From positions 248,001 through 312,000 of the forward strand of contig LR134389.1 in the NCBI GenBank assembly GCA_900637675.1: 64,000 bases of DNA, in the 5' to 3' direction. The translations under genes and the position numbers were made by a program. Each line of letters begins with the position of its first letter. Position 1 is the stretch's first letter. The notes beneath the pieces were generated by a model. That model was not told the DNA's origin. It made no database searches and saw only the letters and a program-made list of their open reading frames with translations. The DNA is from Streptococcus equi subsp. equi (GTDB taxonomy: Bacteria > Bacillota > Bacilli > Lactobacillales > Streptococcaceae). This document shows, piece after piece, positions 40,383 through 50,464 of the stretch.

Positions 40383-41282
40383 ATGGTATTGTTTACAGGT
40401 AAGACTGTTGAAGAAGCAATTGAAAAAGGACTTCAAGAGTTGGGGTTGTCACGTCTAAAAGCACACATCAAGGTGATTTCAAAGGAGAAAAAGGGCTTTT
40501 TGGGCTTTGGTAAAAAGCCAGCTCAGGTTGATATTGAAGGCATTAATGAAAAAACAGTCTATAAGGCTGATAAAAAAGCCGTACGTAGTGTTCCAGAGGA
40601 GATCAACCGTCAAAATGCACCGGTTATTAACCCCGATGAGGTGGAGCTTGAGGAGATGAAGGCTGTTCGATCACAAGACAGAAGGGCTGCTGAGTCTGAT
40701 GCTCATCAGCCAACAGGTCCATTAAGCACAGCTCAGTCAGCTCCTACTCAGTCAAAGGCACAGCCTGTGTCGTCAGCTGCTGGTGCGAGTCAGCTGGATC
40801 CAGCTGCAGCGGACATGAGTAAGGATATTGAGCTAGCTGCACAGGAGATTTCTGACTATGTGACCAAGATTATCTATGAGATGGATATTGAAGCCTCTAT
40901 TGAGAGGACCAACAATCGTCGTCAGATCAATCTTCAGATAGAGACACCAGAGGCAGGTCGTGTTATTGGCTATCATGGTAAGGTTTTGAAATCACTGCAA
41001 TTGCTGGCCCAAAATTTCTTACATGACCGCTATTCTAAGAATTTTTCTGTCTCCTTGAATGTTCATGATTATGTAGAGCATCGGACAGAAACCCTGATTG
41101 ACTTTACCAAAAAGGTATCCAAGCGTGTGCTTGAGTCTGGTCAAGATTATACCATGGATCCTATGAGTAACAGCGAGCGAAAGATTGTTCATAAAACAGT
41201 TTCTGCTATTGATGGGGTTGAGAGCTATTCAGAGGGCAACGACCCTAATCGCTATGTTGTTGTCTCACTAATTCACGACTAG
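40383..41282 (+). CDS. jag: Jag/KhpB RNA-binding protein
   Basis: A 299-residue protein: N-terminal Jag_N domain (about 1-52, EKKGFLGFGKKPAQV), a low-complexity linker rich in Ala, Gln and Ser, a KH domain (about 155-225, GRVIGYHGKVLKSLQ) and an R3H domain (about 235-299). It partners KhpA and influences cell elongation in streptococci. It follows yidC by 11 nt. Confidence 0.92.
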   Translation: MVLFTGKTVEEAIEKGLQELGLSRLKAHIKVISKEKKGFLGFGKKPAQVDIEGINEKTVYKADKKAVRSVPEEINRQNAPVINPDEVELEEMKAVRSQDRRAAESDAHQPTGPLSTAQSAPTQSKAQPVSSAAGASQLDPAAADMSKDIELAAQEISDYVTKIIYEMDIEASIERTNNRRQINLQIETPEAGRVIGYHGKVLKSLQLLAQNFLHDRYSKNFSVSLNVHDYVEHRTETLIDFTKKVSKRVLESGQDYTMDPMSNSERKIVHKTVSAIDGVESYSEGNDPNRYVVVSLIHD

Positions 41283-41922
41283 TGTCATCAAAGAGGCTCA
41301 ATGTCAACTGTAGTGGGGTGACTAATAACTAATATCTAGAGAGGACCAGCTTGGTGCTCTCTTTTGTGATGTTAAAAGTATTGGGAATCTTAGCTTTGAA
41401 GTTCCTAAAGCCAAAGCTTGCCGCTTTATGTTTTTGCTCAGTTTATTGGTTGCTTCTAGCTTAGCGTTTGAATAAGAGAGTTCAATGAGATATTTTTGGC
41501 AACGAATAAAGGTACTAAGAGCGGTTTTGAAGCTTGATTTATATTCGTAATCGGATCGAAGAGATGTCACTGTTCTTTTCTTGCAGATAATAAAGAATGA
41601 TTTGGTAAAGGTCATCATAATCATTTAGCTGAGGCACTATTTGATGTTATCAAGAATTATCATGGTTTTCTTGGTGTTAAAGGTTTTCTTGACCACGTTT
41701 GTCCCACCTATTTATATCAGCTTTTCCTCTTGGCAATACATTATTTGTAATACTCCTGCTAACAAGGTTGGATAAGCTATATGTTATTACCCATCAATGC
41801 TCTTAGCTTGGTGTGATAATCATTAAGTTTTTTTTGATATAATAAAAGAGGTATATTAAAGAAATGTATTGCTATTATTGGTGAAACATTTTGATATCGC
41901 ATTGAAAACGTTAGGGGAAGAA
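41283..41922. other. jag terminator, ISL3 transposase relic and toxin upstream region
   Basis: A terminator (GAGAGGACCA/TGGTGCTCTC with TTTT, 41338-41364) follows jag. On the minus strand 41366-41640 encodes broken pieces of an ISL3-family transposase C-terminus: YLIELSYSNAKLEATNKL in one frame, and LNDYDDLYQIILYYLQEK in another. The rest is AT-rich, with TATAAT at 41838-41843 before the LXG gene. Confidence 0.65.
41366..41640 (-). pseudogene. ISL3-family transposase remnant
   Basis: Only the C-terminal region survives, spread over at least two frames and ending with the ELxYSNAKLEATNxLxKxIKR block characteristic of ISL3 transposases. No intact ends were found. It marks past mobile-element activity next to the toxin locus. 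Confidence 0.7.
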
Positions 41923-43731
41923 ATGAGCTATAATATCAAATATGATGAGATTACCTCCCTTCAACAAAGCACCCAAACCACGATCAGTGCTTGGGGAGAT
42001 GGGATAACGAGTATCCAGACCGCCCTGTCAGCCTTGATTGGAGACAGTCGCCTTCAGGGTCAGACCGCTAGCTCAATCAAGAGCTATCTGAGTGAGGTGC
42101 ATGGGACACTTTTACAAACCCTGCAAAGCCTGATGAATGATTACTCAGCTAGCCTCTTGCTGTATAAGGACGGCTATTACCAGATAGACAGTAATAGTCA
42201 TGCCCAGTTACCCGGTCAGGTCTTTAAGACCCTGCAGTCAGAGCTTCGGCTCTCGCAGGCCCACCTCAAGGATCAGCTTGAGCTACTACAGAATACCAGA
42301 GCTAAGTTATCAGACCTGGTTCACTACTCTGGTGTCAGTCATGCCAAGACAGTAGTGGATTATAGTGAGCTGATCACTGATATCCATCGCTTGGACGAGG
42401 CCATCATTCAATACGAAAGCAATCATGCCAGTCAGGACTTGGCCGCCTTCAAGGAGCTTTTGGCTTCGACCAAGGCCTTGATAGCAGAGTACAGCAGTAA
42501 GCCCAAGCGGGCTGGGAGCTATCAGGTTGGGGATATAGGACAGCTCAACACCATAAAACGCTTTGCGACAGCTTATCAGGGGGTGGCTCGTCATCTTGAG
42601 ACCAATGCCAAGCGTCTCCAAGCAGCGCAGGAGCGGGATCATGCCCGTTTTGAGGCAGTAGCTGCAGAGGACAGGGCCAAGCAGGGCTGGATAGATCTAG
42701 CACTCAGCCTTGTGACAATAGCGGTTGGGGTTGCGGCTATCGTCATGACAGCAGGGGCAGCGACTCCCTTGGTGGTTGGGGCCTTTGTTGTTGGCAGTGG
42801 TACAGTTGCTTATGGGGCGTCGAACCTGTATGAGGCTGGGCACAACATTTATCTAGGTAGCGTTGGCGATGGGCTTACAGTGGCTACCAATCCCCTTCGG
42901 GATACCTTGTTCATGGGGAATGACAGGCTTTATCACCAGATCGGCGGGCTGTTCACAACAGCCAGTGCAGCACTAATTCTGATTGGTCAGACCAAGAGTG
43001 TTGCCAAGGGCTTGACAGAGTTTACGATCGGTGAGGTTGGCGGCTTTATCGGTGGTCAGGCCAGCTATCATGGCACCAAGCTCTTAGGCGGCAGTGAGCA
43101 AGATGCCCAAAGAGCTACCTTGGTAGGGAATATCCTAGCAGGCTATGCCGCCTCAAGTGCCGCCAGAAGGTTCAGCTTGAATGAGCCAATAGCAGCTAGA
43201 GTGACGAAACCGACCTACAATCACCAGCAGCTTTTGAAGAACCTTGAGAACAGCAGGCTGGCGAGAGAGAGTTCTAATTTCGGAGGCTATATAAAAAAAG
43301 AAAGTGTTACAAAATATCCAACTCAAATAGATAGTAAAGTAACAGTTGGGGCTAAGGAAAATCTTCCTGGTTGGATTGCAGATTCATTTACAGATAGTCA
43401 CTATAGAACAGTTATTACAGGTGAGGAAATAACACTTTATAGGACTTTTGGAGGGGCGTCAGATGCTGGAGGCGGTTTTGTCACAACGGTGCCTGCAACT
43501 AATCGTATACAAGCAAAAATAGATACAGCTTTACTTCCAGAATGGAAAAATACTAGACAATATGAGGCTGTAATTAAAATACCAAAGGGGAGTCAATTGA
43601 ATATTGGCAAGGTTGCCCCACAGACGGTTAAATCTTCAGGAACAACCTTAATTGGAGGTGGAGATCAGGTCTTACTTCCCAATCGGTGGCCATTGGAGTG
43701 GATTCAAGAAATAAGGATCGTTCCTAACTAA
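41923..43731 (+). CDS. LXG-domain polymorphic toxin, full length
   Basis: A 602-residue predicted type VII secretion substrate. The N-terminal LXG-type helical domain (about 1-230) starts MSYNIKYDEI, and a hydrophobic glycine-rich segment follows (about 250-300). A linker with the motif FSLNEPIAARVTKPTYN (about 420) precedes a variable toxin tip (about 460-602). The tip has LYRTFGG, GGFVTTVP and GGGDQVLLP, reminiscent of the R-S-E layout of ADP-ribosyltransferase toxins, a weak match. ATG 41923 (GGGGAAG site) is preferred to an upstream start. The cognate immunity gene follows after 14 nt. Confidence 0.85.
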   Translation: MSYNIKYDEITSLQQSTQTTISAWGDGITSIQTALSALIGDSRLQGQTASSIKSYLSEVHGTLLQTLQSLMNDYSASLLLYKDGYYQIDSNSHAQLPGQVFKTLQSELRLSQAHLKDQLELLQNTRAKLSDLVHYSGVSHAKTVVDYSELITDIHRLDEAIIQYESNHASQDLAAFKELLASTKALIAEYSSKPKRAGSYQVGDIGQLNTIKRFATAYQGVARHLETNAKRLQAAQERDHARFEAVAAEDRAKQGWIDLALSLVTIAVGVAAIVMTAGAATPLVVGAFVVGSGTVAYGASNLYEAGHNIYLGSVGDGLTVATNPLRDTLFMGNDRLYHQIGGLFTTASAALILIGQTKSVAKGLTEFTIGEVGGFIGGQASYHGTKLLGGSEQDAQRATLVGNILAGYAASSAARRFSLNEPIAARVTKPTYNHQQLLKNLENSRLARESSNFGGYIKKESVTKYPTQIDSKVTVGAKENLPGWIADSFTDSHYRTVITGEEITLYRTFGGASDAGGGFVTTVPATNRIQAKIDTALLPEWKNTRQYEAVIKIPKGSQLNIGKVAPQTVKSSGTTLIGGGDQVLLPNRWPLEWIQEIRIVPN

Positions 43732-43745
43732 AAAAGGAGAAATTT

Positions 43746-44006
43746 ATGGATAATAATAACTGTTTTCAATATACACAAAGGCTTAGAGAGTTAATAGAAC
43801 TTGAGTATCCCAAGCAAAAAAACTATTCAGGAATATTAAGAGATCTTTATGTTTTGACTAATGATATTGATAATAATCGGATTGTTGGGAATATTAATTT
43901 TTCAAGTTTAGCTAGACAATTTGTTGATGATACAACACAGTATGATAGTCCAATTTTAAAAACTTTGAAGGACTTAGAAGTATGCCTAAATAGGAAAAGG
44001 AGATGA
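43746..44006 (+). CDS. Probable immunity protein of the LXG toxin
   Basis: An 86-residue, Asn- and Leu-rich helical protein with no signal peptide. An AAAAGGAG site precedes the ATG. Its place immediately after the toxin tip is the standard place for a cognate immunity protein. Family not recognised. High AT content, like the toxin tip and unlike the LXG body. Confidence 0.65.
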   Translation: MDNNNCFQYTQRLRELIELEYPKQKNYSGILRDLYVLTNDIDNNRIVGNINFSSLARQFVDDTTQYDSPILKTLKDLEVCLNRKRR

Positions 44007-44089
44007 TGAGTGAGATTAGATTGCTCGAATTGATTAAATTTTAAGATGAAATTATGATAAAAAACTGAAGAAAGGAGGAACAAGAGTAA

Positions 44090-44347
44090 GCTGACTATGC
44101 ATCAATCTTTTATGAAAGCTTACTCGGCTTCGACGAGGGTTATCTTGGCAATGATCCGCTCTATCGCTTAGATGTTTCACCAGAGGTTGTTTCGGAGAAA
44201 GGGATTTCTATTCCAAGTGGTAATGAAAAGGGTGCTAATAGCTGGTGGCGACCTGGAGGTCGTACTTATCCGGGTGATATGCCAGAGGGAGTTATGAAAG
44301 ATATCAGTACAAGTAAAGGAGAACATACATGGAACATAGTCAATTAG
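44090..44347 (+). pseudogene. Orphan toxin C-terminal fragment 1
   Basis: An 85-codon open stretch without a start, directly after a TAA stop. It encodes a compact tip ending WRPGGRTYPGDMPEGVMKDI and then WNIVN. Its last 19 bases overlap the next immunity gene. It looks like a toxin tip cut from its LXG body, kept with its immunity gene. The toxin activity was not recognised. Confidence 0.6.
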
Positions 44348-44751
44348 AGTGGGAAGATGTTAGTCAATATGAGGAAGTCAAGGGTTATGGTCAACAGGTG
44401 TGGAAGCGTCAGGGAACTTACTATCTAGTGACTAATGAAGGTGGTATAGCTGAGCAGCGAGTAGTATATGAGCTGCCGTATGATTTATTTGAATTATTGG
44501 AGCAAGGAAAACGGAATTTAGGGGAGATTGCTTTTAAATTGCGATATGATTGTTGGCCACCAACGGAAGAAGAGAAAATAGCTAGTGATAAAGCATTTTT
44601 ACAAAGATCCCCAATAGCCTTAATTGCAGATCCAACAAGTTGGGAACTTTTTACCCAAGAAGAGCTAAGAAAACTGATTCCAATCGCAGAGCAAAAATGG
44701 ATAGATTGGAAGGGAAAACTGCCAGATGATTATGTCAGTCCTTTGAAATAA
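44329..44751 (+). CDS. Immunity protein for orphan toxin tip 1
   Basis: A 140-residue, acidic and Trp-rich soluble protein with an AAAGGAG site. It has a decayed paralogue at 46471, which shows this immunity type was duplicated. A terminator-like hairpin (AGCGGAGC/GCTCTGCT with TTTT, 44762-44790) follows. Function is inferred from position only. Confidence 0.65.
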   Translation: MEHSQLEWEDVSQYEEVKGYGQQVWKRQGTYYLVTNEGGIAEQRVVYELPYDLFELLEQGKRNLGEIAFKLRYDCWPPTEEEKIASDKAFLQRSPIALIADPTSWELFTQEELRKLIPIAEQKWIDWKGKLPDDYVSPLK

Positions 44752-44815
44752 TGTTTAAGATAGCGGAGCCGAGATTAGCTCTGCTATTTTAAAGCATGTT
44801 CTTAATAATTAGCCT

Positions 44816-45819
44816 GCGACAGCTTATCAGGGAGTAGCTCGTCACCTTGAAGCCAATGCCAAGCGTCTCCAAGCGCCGCCAGACGGTTTAGCTTGAATGA
44901 GCCAATAGCAGCTAGGGTGACGAAACCGACCTACAACCGCCAGCAGCTTTTGAAGAACCTTGAAAACAGCAGGCTGGCAACAGAGAGCTCAAGGTTTAAG
45001 AGCTATGTAGCAAGAGAAAAGTTAATTAATACTTTAAGAAAACAGAATGCTGATCTAAATCTTATCACATTTAGGGAGAAAGCCATAGAAATTTTTAATA
45101 GGGATCTTAAAGGAAATAGTTGGGTTTCGATAAGACAGGCTGATGAATTTGTAGAAACATTAGATGATTATGCTCAATTATCAGTAGATAACGGTGCTGT
45201 TTCTACAAAAGCAGATTTTTATAAGATGTATTCAAATAAGAACTATATATATTTAGATGGCTTTATAAAGAATATAAAACAGCTTTATATTAAGACAGGT
45301 GCATCATCAATTGTGAATGGTCAAGATTTGTATAATGCAATTGAGCAATATGGTACCATTGGAAGAGGTAAATCGGGAAATTTTGCAACAAGTATGGCTG
45401 AAGATATAGCATTACTTTATGATAGTAGTGGTAATTTAGTTTCTTCCGGTATGATAGAGGCTATCAAAGGGGTAGATGAAGGTAAGTATTTGTCTGGTGC
45501 ATTTCAGTATGAATATAGTCCTCAGTTTGTTAAATCTTTTGATCAAATCGGTGAAGTGAGAACAGTTACTGGTAAAACTCCAGGTTCTTCACTTTTAAAT
45601 ATTCCAGGGGCTAAAACTTGGGCAGGTAAAAATATGGCTTTGTCACAGTCTGAATTAATGATGCCATCTATTGATACTAGTAACTTAAAATTGGAGGATG
45701 TATTATTAAGTATGGAATCAACAGGAATTTATACCTTGAATAATCCTACAATCGTTTTGAAAGATGGCACTAAAAAGATTGTTGAAGGACAATTTATAAT
45801 TAGAAAATTAGGTAATTAA
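44816..45819 (+). pseudogene. Orphan LXG toxin cassette 2 (internally deleted body plus different tip)
   Basis: 44816-44876 matches 42565-42625 of the full toxin. The sequence then jumps to the linker matching 43158-43275, so about 550 bp of body is deleted and the join is out of frame. The linker (SLNEPIAARVTKPTYN) reads in frame from a TTG at 44893 into a new tip of about 270 residues (LDDYAQLSVDNGAV...IPGAKTWAGKNMALS). Without signal or LXG domain it is not expected to be secreted. The shared linker would allow recombination to swap it onto the full-length toxin. Confidence 0.72.
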
Positions 45820-45820
45820 T

Positions 45821-46327
45821 ATGACACAAACATTTTTTAACAATGACGTTGATGAAAGACGTCGACAACTTTACTTAGATGCTCGTTCAAAGGGACACTT
45901 AGAGAAGTGCTTTAGAGGGGATTCTGGGTTTAAAATAAATGCTAAAGACTCATATTTTCAATCGATCACAGATATAAATGTGCTTATTGAGCGCTGCTTG
46001 TATCCCTTGTATGATTTAGGAGATAGCATTATCCCACATGAAACTGAAAGAATACTGTCTCAATTCTCAACTTCAAAAAATGTTGTAGAATTATATCAAG
46101 TTGTGTCATATATTTTCTATCAAAAGAACAACAAACTACTAAAGAAGAACTTTTCCTTTTATATTGATTTTAATCCTATGATCCCTGATTTAGTTTTTTC
46201 TGTTAAAAGGTTATCTCCTGAAAATATCGTGACTGATGATGAAAAAGCGATGGTTGGTTTTATAAAAAACATGTTTCAAAAAATTCCTCAGGTACAGTCT
46301 TATCTTGAAGCTCAAAATTGCAAATAG
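45821..46327 (+). CDS. Immunity protein for orphan toxin tip 2
   Basis: 168 residues, cytosolic, no recognised family. Its ATG lies one base after the tip's stop codon, which suggests coupled translation with the tip. Position immediately 3' of a toxin tip makes an immunity role likely. Confidence 0.6.
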   Translation: MTQTFFNNDVDERRRQLYLDARSKGHLEKCFRGDSGFKINAKDSYFQSITDINVLIERCLYPLYDLGDSIIPHETERILSQFSTSKNVVELYQVVSYIFYQKNNKLLKKNFSFYIDFNPMIPDLVFSVKRLSPENIVTDDEKAMVGFIKNMFQKIPQVQSYLEAQNCK

Positions 46328-46470
46328 TTTAGATGAATACTTGAAAAATGGATTTGAAATAGCTTAAATAAAAATAGAGTATGCTTTTCAATCAGACGAG
46401 GTAAGGGTATTATTGGAAAAAGATTGAGCAGTATTTATCGATTAAGCTATAAAAACGAAAGATAACACAC

Positions 46471-46892
46471 ATGGCACGCAGTCAATTAACATGGGAAGAT
46501 GTTAGTCAATATGAGGAAATCAAGGGTTATGGCCAACAGGTTTGGAAGCATCAGGGAGAATATTATCTAGTCAGAGAAGAAGGAGGAATTGCTGTACAAC
46601 GAGTAGTGTATAAACTCCCTAATGAGCTTTTCCAATTACTGGAAAGTGACCGAAAATTTTTATTAGAAATAGATTTTTATGTCAAAAATAACTGCTGGCT
46701 GCCAACAGAAGAGGAGAAATAGCTAGTGATAAAGCATTTCTACAAAGATCCCCAATAGCATTAATTGCAGATCCAACCAGTTGGGAACTGTTTACCTAAG
46801 AAGAGCTAAGAAAACTAATTCCAATTGCGGAGCAAAAATGGATAGATTGGAAGGGAAAACTGCCAGATGATTATGTCAGTCCTTTGAAATAA
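46471..46892 (+). pseudogene. Decayed paralogue of the 44329 immunity gene
   Basis: The first 83 codons match the gene at 44329. The frame then breaks (one A fewer, giving a stop at 46720-46722) and a further nonsense change (CAA to TAA) lies downstream. Similarity runs to the same C-terminus (DDYVSPLK). There is no ribosome site. Two independent lesions argue for real decay. Confidence 0.8.
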
Positions 46893-47420
46893 TGTTTAAG
46901 ATAGCGGATCTGAGGGCAGCTATGTTAGGGGCCGTTGTTAGCTGTATTAGGTAGGTGAAAAGTGGTTATTTTTGGGTACAATCAAAAGTTCTATATATAA
47001 CCCTTGCGGTGGAGTTACCCACTACGGGTATTGTAGAGCTTGAAAAGCTGGGTGCGAGAGAGGACTGGACTGGTTCTCTCTTTTTTGTCTCTTTGTCAAG
47101 CTTATCAAGCAATAATAGGACCTAAGGTAGTTCTTGTTGAGACATATTGCCGTATTTGGCCTTAGCTGGCTGGCAAAAAGGCTTTTATGGTAAGAAGGTA
47201 TGTCTTGTAAGGTTTTGCTGTTGTTGTATCAATTAGTAAATAGCTCAATAGGCTAGCTCTTTGCCATACTTAAGGCTATTGAATATACTTTCAGAAAACA
47301 AGGATTTTTCTCTGAAAATGAAAGTACTTCCTAAAAGTGGGCTGTCTATTGAAAGTGTTTTAATATCTGCTACAATAAAGATGTGAACGTTCTCTAAAAT
47401 TAATAAAAGGAGTAGAAAGC
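46893..47420 (+). promoter_or_regulatory. Intergenic region with a terminator and the nanE1 promoter
   Basis: A terminator GAGAGA/TCTCTC with TTTTTT is at 47056-47086. The nanE1 promoter is TTGAAA 47349-47354, 16-bp spacer, extended -10 TGC-TACAAT ending 47376. The catabolite-response-like element that overlaps this promoter in nanE2 has lost its central CG here (TGAAAGTGTTTTAA). Confidence 0.6.
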
Positions 47421-48113
47421 ATGCTTGAAAAACCAAGCAAGGCAGAGCTACTGACAGCTCTGAAAGACGGGCTGATCGTTTCCTGTCAAGCTCTGCCGGG
47501 CGAGCCTCTCTATTCAGAGGCAGGAGGTATCATGCCTCTGATGGCAAAGGCAGCAGAGGAAGCAGGAGCAGTAGGGATAAGAGCTAATGGGGTTCGAGAT
47601 ATTAAGGAAATCCAAGCGGTGACGGATCTGCCAATCATAGGGATCATCAAAAAGGAGTATCCTCCGCAAGCGCCCTTTATCACGCCAACCATGGCAGAGG
47701 TAGACGCCTTAGCGGCCTTAGATGTAGCGGTGATAGCCTTGGATTGTACGCAAAGGGAGCGTCATGATGGCTTAGCGATAGCGGACTTTATTCGATCGAT
47801 AAGGAAGAAGTACCCAGAGCAGCTGTTTATGGCAGACATCAGTACGCTTGAAGAGGGTCTAGTAGCCTATGAGGCTGGTATAGATTTTGTAGGGACGACC
47901 TTATCAGGGTATACGCCTTATAGTCGTCAGGGGACAGGTCCGGATATGGAGCTGATAAGTGCCTTGTGTGATGCAGGGGTATCAGTGATAGCTGAGGGCA
48001 AGATTCATAGTCCAGAGGAGGCCAGGGCTGTTCAGGCTTTGGGAGTAGCTGGTATTGTGGTTGGTGGTGCTATTACCAGACCAAAGGAAATTGCAGAGCG
48101 CTTTGTGGCGGCT
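47359..48113 (+). repeat. Direct repeat copy 1 (promoter and nanE)
   Basis: Near-identical to 52498-53252 at a constant offset of 5139 bases, covering the -10, leader, ribosome site and almost all of nanE. Divergence starts abruptly at both edges. Confidence 0.85.
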
Positions 48114-48146
48114 CTCAAGAAGGAGGAGAAATCACATGGATTTTAA
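47421..48146 (+). CDS. nanE: N-acetylmannosamine-6-phosphate 2-epimerase (intact copy)
   Basis: A 241-residue TIM-barrel enzyme turning ManNAc-6-P into GlcNAc-6-P. The family strings [20 protein letters not shown] and [12 protein letters not shown] are present. An AAAAGGAG site precedes the ATG. It overlaps the following PTS gene by 11 nt. With nanE2 carrying a stop, this is probably the only working copy for the nan pathway. Confidence 0.92.
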   Translation: MLEKPSKAELLTALKDGLIVSCQALPGEPLYSEAGGIMPLMAKAAEEAGAVGIRANGVRDIKEIQAVTDLPIIGIIKKEYPPQAPFITPTMAEVDALAALDVAVIALDCTQRERHDGLAIADFIRSIRKKYPEQLFMADISTLEEGLVAYEAGIDFVGTTLSGYTPYSRQGTGPDMELISALCDAGVSVIAEGKIHSPEEARAVQALGVAGIVVGGAITRPKEIAERFVAALKKEEKSHGF

Positions 48147-49647
48147 GAAATTTTCAAAATTGGGTCAAGCCTTTATGCTGCCGATCTCAATCTTACCAGT
48201 TGCTGGTTTGTTGTTGGGGATTGGTGGGGCCCTGTCAAATAGCAATGCCATTGCACAATTTCCGATATTAAATCAAGCATGGCTACAGGCTATTTTTACC
48301 ATTATGAGCACAGCAGGTAACGCTGTTTTTGCTAATATTGCCTTGATTTTTGCGATTGGTGTTGCTGTTGGCTTAGCCAACGGAGATAAAGGAACAGCCG
48401 GTCTTTCAGGTGCTGTGGCTTATTTGGTCTTTACGGCAACCATTAGCGGCTATCTGACTCTTTTTTCAGCAAAGGACGCTCAGATTGATACGGGTGTTTT
48501 AGGGGCTTTGACGGTTGGCTTAGTTGTTGTTAGCCTTCACAATAAGTACCGAAAGATCGAACTGCCAGCCTTTTTAGGCTTCTTTGGCGGCTCTCGTTTT
48601 ATTCCGATTGTTTCCTCATTGGCAGCGATTGTGATTGGTAGTGTTTTCTATGTCATTTGGCCACCTATTCAAAATCTCCTAGTAGTGTTTGGTGAAAAAA
48701 TTGCGGATATGGGGAGCATCGGAACATTCTTGTACGGTTTCTTTTTACGTCTGACAGGAGCAGTAGGGCTGCACCACACCATTTACCCAATGTTTTGGTA
48801 TACATCACTTGGCGGTAGTGAGGTTGTAGCAGGTGAGACTATCCAAGGAGCACAAAATATCTTCTTTGCGCAATTGGCTGATGCTAACCATACCGACTTG
48901 TTTACTTACGGGACACGCTTTTTTGCAGGACGTTTTGCAACCATGATGTTTGGACTACCTGCTGCCTGTCTTGCTATGTATCACGCTATTCCAAAGGCTA
49001 ATCGTAAAAAGGTTGGTAGCTTTTATTCAAGTAGTGCCTTGACTTCCTTACTAACAGGGATCACAGAGCCTATTGAATTTGCCTTTTTATTTGTAGCCCC
49101 TTGGCTCTATGTAGTTCATGCTTTCTTAGATGGTTGTTCTTTCTTAGTTGCTGATTTATTAAAGATTCGTATCGGTAATTCCTTCTCAGGTGGTTTGATT
49201 GACTTTTTAATCTTTGGTGTGTTCCAAGGAAATGATCATACCAACTGGCTACTTGTTATCCCTGTTGGTATCGTGTGGTTTATGGTTTATTACTTTGTCT
49301 TTAAATTCTTTGTGAGCAAATTCCAGGTTGCTGTACCGGGAATGGTAGCTCAGGTAGAAGCAGAAGGACAAGCAGAGACTACTAATACTCAAAGCTCATC
49401 ACTTCGTGAGGTGTCATTAGCTATTATTGAGGCTTTGGGAGGACAAGCTAACATCGAAGATGTAACCGCTTGCGCGACTCGCTTGAGAGTGTCTCTGTCA
49501 GATAGCAGCTTGGTTAACAAGAATGTTTTAACCTCACTGGGAGCAACAGCTGTATTAGATGTTAAAAATGGCATTCAGGCTATTTATGGTGGTAAGGCTA
49601 TCTTGTATAGTCAAGAAATCAATCAACTATTAGGTAGAGAAGATTAA
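48136..49647 (+). CDS. PTS transporter EIIC-EIIB (glucose/amino sugar family)
   Basis: A 503-residue permease of the glucose/N-acetylglucosamine PTS family: a membrane EIIC domain (about 1-400, with [12 protein letters not shown] as the sugar-site region) and a C-terminal EIIB domain with the phospho-cysteine ([13 protein letters not shown]). The start is ATG 48136 with AGGAGG; the open frame reaching to 48055 lies inside nanE. Coupling to nanE suggests uptake of ManNAc or a related amino sugar as its 6-phosphate. Substrate is inference. Confidence 0.85.
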   Translation: MDFKKFSKLGQAFMLPISILPVAGLLLGIGGALSNSNAIAQFPILNQAWLQAIFTIMSTAGNAVFANIALIFAIGVAVGLANGDKGTAGLSGAVAYLVFTATISGYLTLFSAKDAQIDTGVLGALTVGLVVVSLHNKYRKIELPAFLGFFGGSRFIPIVSSLAAIVIGSVFYVIWPPIQNLLVVFGEKIADMGSIGTFLYGFFLRLTGAVGLHHTIYPMFWYTSLGGSEVVAGETIQGAQNIFFAQLADANHTDLFTYGTRFFAGRFATMMFGLPAACLAMYHAIPKANRKKVGSFYSSSALTSLLTGITEPIEFAFLFVAPWLYVVHAFLDGCSFLVADLLKIRIGNSFSGGLIDFLIFGVFQGNDHTNWLLVIPVGIVWFMVYYFVFKFFVSKFQVAVPGMVAQVEAEGQAETTNTQSSSLREVSLAIIEALGGQANIEDVTACATRLRVSLSDSSLVNKNVLTSLGATAVLDVKNGIQAIYGGKAILYSQEINQLLGRED

Positions 49648-49648
49648 C

Positions 49649-50164
49649 ATGATAAAGAAGTGGAAGCAATTATTATCAGCAAAAAAAGCTGATGCGTTAA
49701 GCGATCGTATTTTATCAGTGGCTAAGGGACAATTAGTTCCTATTACCAGTGTCAGTGATCCTGTCTTTTCAGAAAGGCTAATGGGCGATGGCTTTGCTAT
49801 TATTCCTCAGGAGGGCGCTATTTATGCACCCGTAACAGGAAGGGTCATGACGGTTTTTCCGACCAAGCATGCTTATGGCATCGTTACTCCAGCTGGTCTT
49901 GAGGTCTTGATTCATATCGGTGTTGATACTGTTGAGCTGGGAGAAGCTGCCTTTAGCTCTGATATTGTTGCTGGTCAGGAGGTAGTAGCTGGGCAGTTAT
50001 TGGCTCAGGTCTCTTTGCCAGTGCTTGAAGCTGCTCAAAAAGACAGCACCGTTATGGTTGTCTTTACAAACTCACAGGACATTGCTGATATGCGTCTTGC
50101 TGATGCTGGAGCAGTTGCTGCTAGGGCAGAAGTCGGCCAAGTTAGGCTAAAGGCTACTCTCTAG
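49649..50164 (+). CDS. PTS EIIA component (Crr-like)
   Basis: A 171-residue EIIA-Glc type domain with the active His in LIHIGVDTVEL (about 90) and an upstream HAYGI. It starts one base after the EIIBC stop and so completes the phosphorelay for that permease. An intrinsic terminator follows. Confidence 0.88.
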   Translation: MIKKWKQLLSAKKADALSDRILSVAKGQLVPITSVSDPVFSERLMGDGFAIIPQEGAIYAPVTGRVMTVFPTKHAYGIVTPAGLEVLIHIGVDTVELGEAAFSSDIVAGQEVVAGQLLAQVSLPVLEAAQKDSTVMVVFTNSQDIADMRLADAGAVAARAEVGQVRLKATL

Positions 50165-50464
50165 CTAGAGGCTATCGATCCAGTCCTTGATGACAACTAA
50201 AAGGTCATATGAAAAAACTGCACCCCAGCACTTGGCTAAGTCGGTCAATGCCTTGGGGTGCTTTTATTATTGTCAGCAATCAGCAGGCTTTGATTGTCCT
50301 ATCTTTTAACCTCTATTTAAATGTTAACAGCTGTCGTATGTGCCTTGTGGCAAATAAAAGAAAAGCTCAGCGACCTGTTTCTCATATTGCTTAGCACATT
50401 TTATTTTAGGGGGGCTATTATATCCTCCCCAGTATACAAGGGCTGAAAAAGGAAAATAGAGCTG
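50165..50464 (+). other. Terminator and left IS flank
   Basis: A terminator with a long loop (GCACCCCA 50220-50227, TGGGGTGC 50254-50261, TTTT) follows the EIIA gene. The left 27-bp target duplication of the IS is at 50438-50464. Nothing else was recognised. Confidence 0.65.

Noticed and set aside
41322..41624. A 100-codon minus-strand frame as a real gene
   Set aside because: Its content is a broken ISL3 transposase C-terminus that changes frame midway.
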